Below are positions 63,003 to 64,000 of a stretch of 64,000 nucleotides of DNA, piece by piece. The notes under the pieces are model-generated. The model saw only the letters and a list, made by a program, of their open reading frames with translations. It made no database searches and was not told where the DNA came from. Positions within the stretch are counted from its first letter, which is position 1. Each line of letters opens with the position of its first letter. Source of the DNA: CAXXOZ01 sp963676435. Its GTDB lineage: Bacteria; Bacillota; Clostridia; Lachnospirales; Lachnospiraceae. The stretch covers positions 1 through 64,000 of the forward strand of contig CAXXOZ010000007.1 of NCBI GenBank assembly GCA_963676435.2. The letters are read 5' to 3'. The position numbers and the translations under genes were made by a program.

Positions 63003-64000
63003 GTGGAATCAAATTTTTCAAAATATGTGAGGTTTAGATTAAGTGCAGATGATATGTACGCATATCTTACTTTGATTTCCCCATTTAGTCCTCAAGAAGA
63101 AGATATTTTTTTACTAGATGATATTGTGGAATACATAGAAATGATGGGTGTTACAAAAGGTATTAAAAAAAATGTAATTCAAGATATTATTAGTTTAAAA
63201 AAGTATGACGAAGAATTTTGTGTAGCAAAAGGATTACCTTCAAAAGATGGTAGAGATGGATACTTTGAATTTAAAGTAAATCTAAACAAAAATAAGAATT
63301 TAGGTTTTTTAAAGGATGATTCTTTAGACTACTCAAATATTGATTTAACTCCAAGTATTAAAAAGGGAGAAGTTATAGCAACATATATTTCTAAAACAGA
63401 TGGTGAAGATGGGTTTGATATAAAGGGGAATATTTTAAATGCTAAAAAAAGTAAAGATTTACCAAAGTTAACTGGAACAGGATTTCAAATCATTGACGAT
63501 GGTAAAACATATATTGCTTCAAAAGATGGCAAGATAGAATTGCATGAAAATAAATTAGAAATATCTGATATGTATACAATAAAAGGTGATGTGGATGAAT
63601 CCACAGGAAATATCTTTTATAATGGAGATTTAGAAATACTAGGAAATGTCAAGTCAGGTATGAAGGTTAAAGTGTCAGGAAATCTATTAGTAGTTGGTAA
63701 GGTTGAAGCATCTCACTTAGAATCCACCAAGGCTATTTTAATAAAAGGTGGGGTCATGGGTGGAGACAGAGCATTTATAAGCGCAGGTGGAAATGTGTTA
63801 GCAAGTTTTATCGAAAGGGCTCATGTGATTTCGGATCAAACTGTTCGTGCAGGCTCAATACTTTTATCTTATGTTTTTGCAAATAAAGGAATTATTGTTG
63901 ATGGAAAAAAGGGAAGTATTGTTGGTGGTCAATTAAAGGCAACGAATATTATTTCAGCAACAAATATTGGATCTTTATCTGAAACAAAAACAGAAATCAC
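63003..64000 (+). CDS. FapA/DUF342 family protein (5' part, runs off window)
   Basis: 333 codons open to the window edge. GTG 63003 follows AGGTGA. KDGRDGYFEFKVN, ID-TPSIKKGEVIA, KTDGEDGFDIKGNIL and a glycine-rich parallel beta-helix (YNGDLEILGNVKSGMKVKVSGNLLVVGKVEAS...LIKGGVMGG) are the FapA/DUF342 signature. Family members in Firmicutes and proteobacteria are linked to polymer or flagellar functions; the role is not settled. Confidence 0.85.
   Translation, partial: MESNFSKYVRFRLSADDMYAYLTLISPFSPQEEDIFLLDDIVEYIEMMGVTKGIKKNVIQDIISLKKYDEEFCVAKGLPSKDGRDGYFEFKVNLNKNKNLGFLKDDSLDYSNIDLTPSIKKGEVIATYISKTDGEDGFDIKGNILNAKKSKDLPKLTGTGFQIIDDGKTYIASKDGKIELHENKLEISDMYTIKGDVDESTGNIFYNGDLEILGNVKSGMKVKVSGNLLVVGKVEASHLESTKAILIKGGVMGGDRAFISAGGNVLASFIERAHVISDQTVRAGSILLSYVFANKGIIVDGKKGSIVGGQLKATNIISATNIGSLSETKTEI

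Overview
AT-rich, single-chromosome-type sequence from a member of the Clostridia (low-GC, Gram-positive anaerobe; Lachnospiraceae-like gut lineage is the best guess). This rests on the gene set and order: tig-clpP-clpX-lon-engB; rho-rpmE-DUF1385-prmC-prfA; DUF4364 next to malic enzyme; an ISLre2 insertion sequence; and a DUF5717/DUF5716 operon. The spacing is typical of Firmicutes, with strong AGGAGG ribosome sites, extended -10 promoters and hairpin/T-tract terminators. No rRNA, tRNA, CRISPR array or prophage was seen, and no gene-free stretch exceeds 300 bases.

Layout. 1-2.9 kb: glycoside catabolism (tail of a GH2 enzyme, GH78 alpha-L-rhamnosidase). 2.9-10.7 kb: mixed small genes (CmpB-like membrane protein, GGDEF/EAL protein, 4Fe-4S protein, UspA, beta-CASP nuclease, YgjP metalloprotease, CYTH protein, DJ-1 protein, lipoprotein). 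10.8-16.9 kb: chaperone and protease cluster. 17-20.9 kb: a 1282-residue c-di-GMP signalling hub. 20.9-22.6 kb: malic enzyme and DUF4364. 22.7-27.5 kb: transcription and translation termination cluster. 27.5-32.9 kb: two aminotransferases, a wall amidase, a macrodomain protein, an HD-GYP protein. 33.0-34.7 kb: an intact ISLre2 element with a 9-bp target duplication, sitting immediately upstream of the clpB promoter. 34.8-37.3 kb: clpB. 37.4-42.9 kb: ABC-2 exporter divergent from a two-component system (LnrJKLMN-like layout). 43-48 kb: DUF4405 membrane protein, FetAB-type exporter, and an ArsR/HMA/P1B-ATPase metal-resistance operon. 48-53.5 kb: DUF4143 ATPase, citrate synthase, RarA, phosphodiesterase-fold enzyme. 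53.5-60.3 kb: a four-gene operon of unknown function built on a divergent Hsp70-like protein. 60.3-64 kb: valS and a truncated FapA/DUF342 gene.

How it hangs together. At least three genes make, degrade or respond to cyclic di-GMP (3.5, 17.1 and 31.9 kb). Protein quality control is covered by tig, clpPX, lon and clpB. Metal and antibiotic stress are covered by the exporters at 37-48 kb.

The most striking points are: (1) the DUF5717/Hsp70-like/TPR/coiled-coil operon; (2) a perfect 10-bp inverted repeat over the clpB -10 box that is neither a CtsR nor a CIRCE site; (3) a pair of homologous structured intergenic elements at about 6.5 and 24.5 kb; (4) a cleanly delimited ISLre2 copy whose start codon lies in a hairpin; and (5) eight small frameshifts, six of them within 1.9-8 kb and two within 57-58.6 kb, in otherwise well-preserved genes. 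The last may be sequencing or assembly errors rather than real gene decay.
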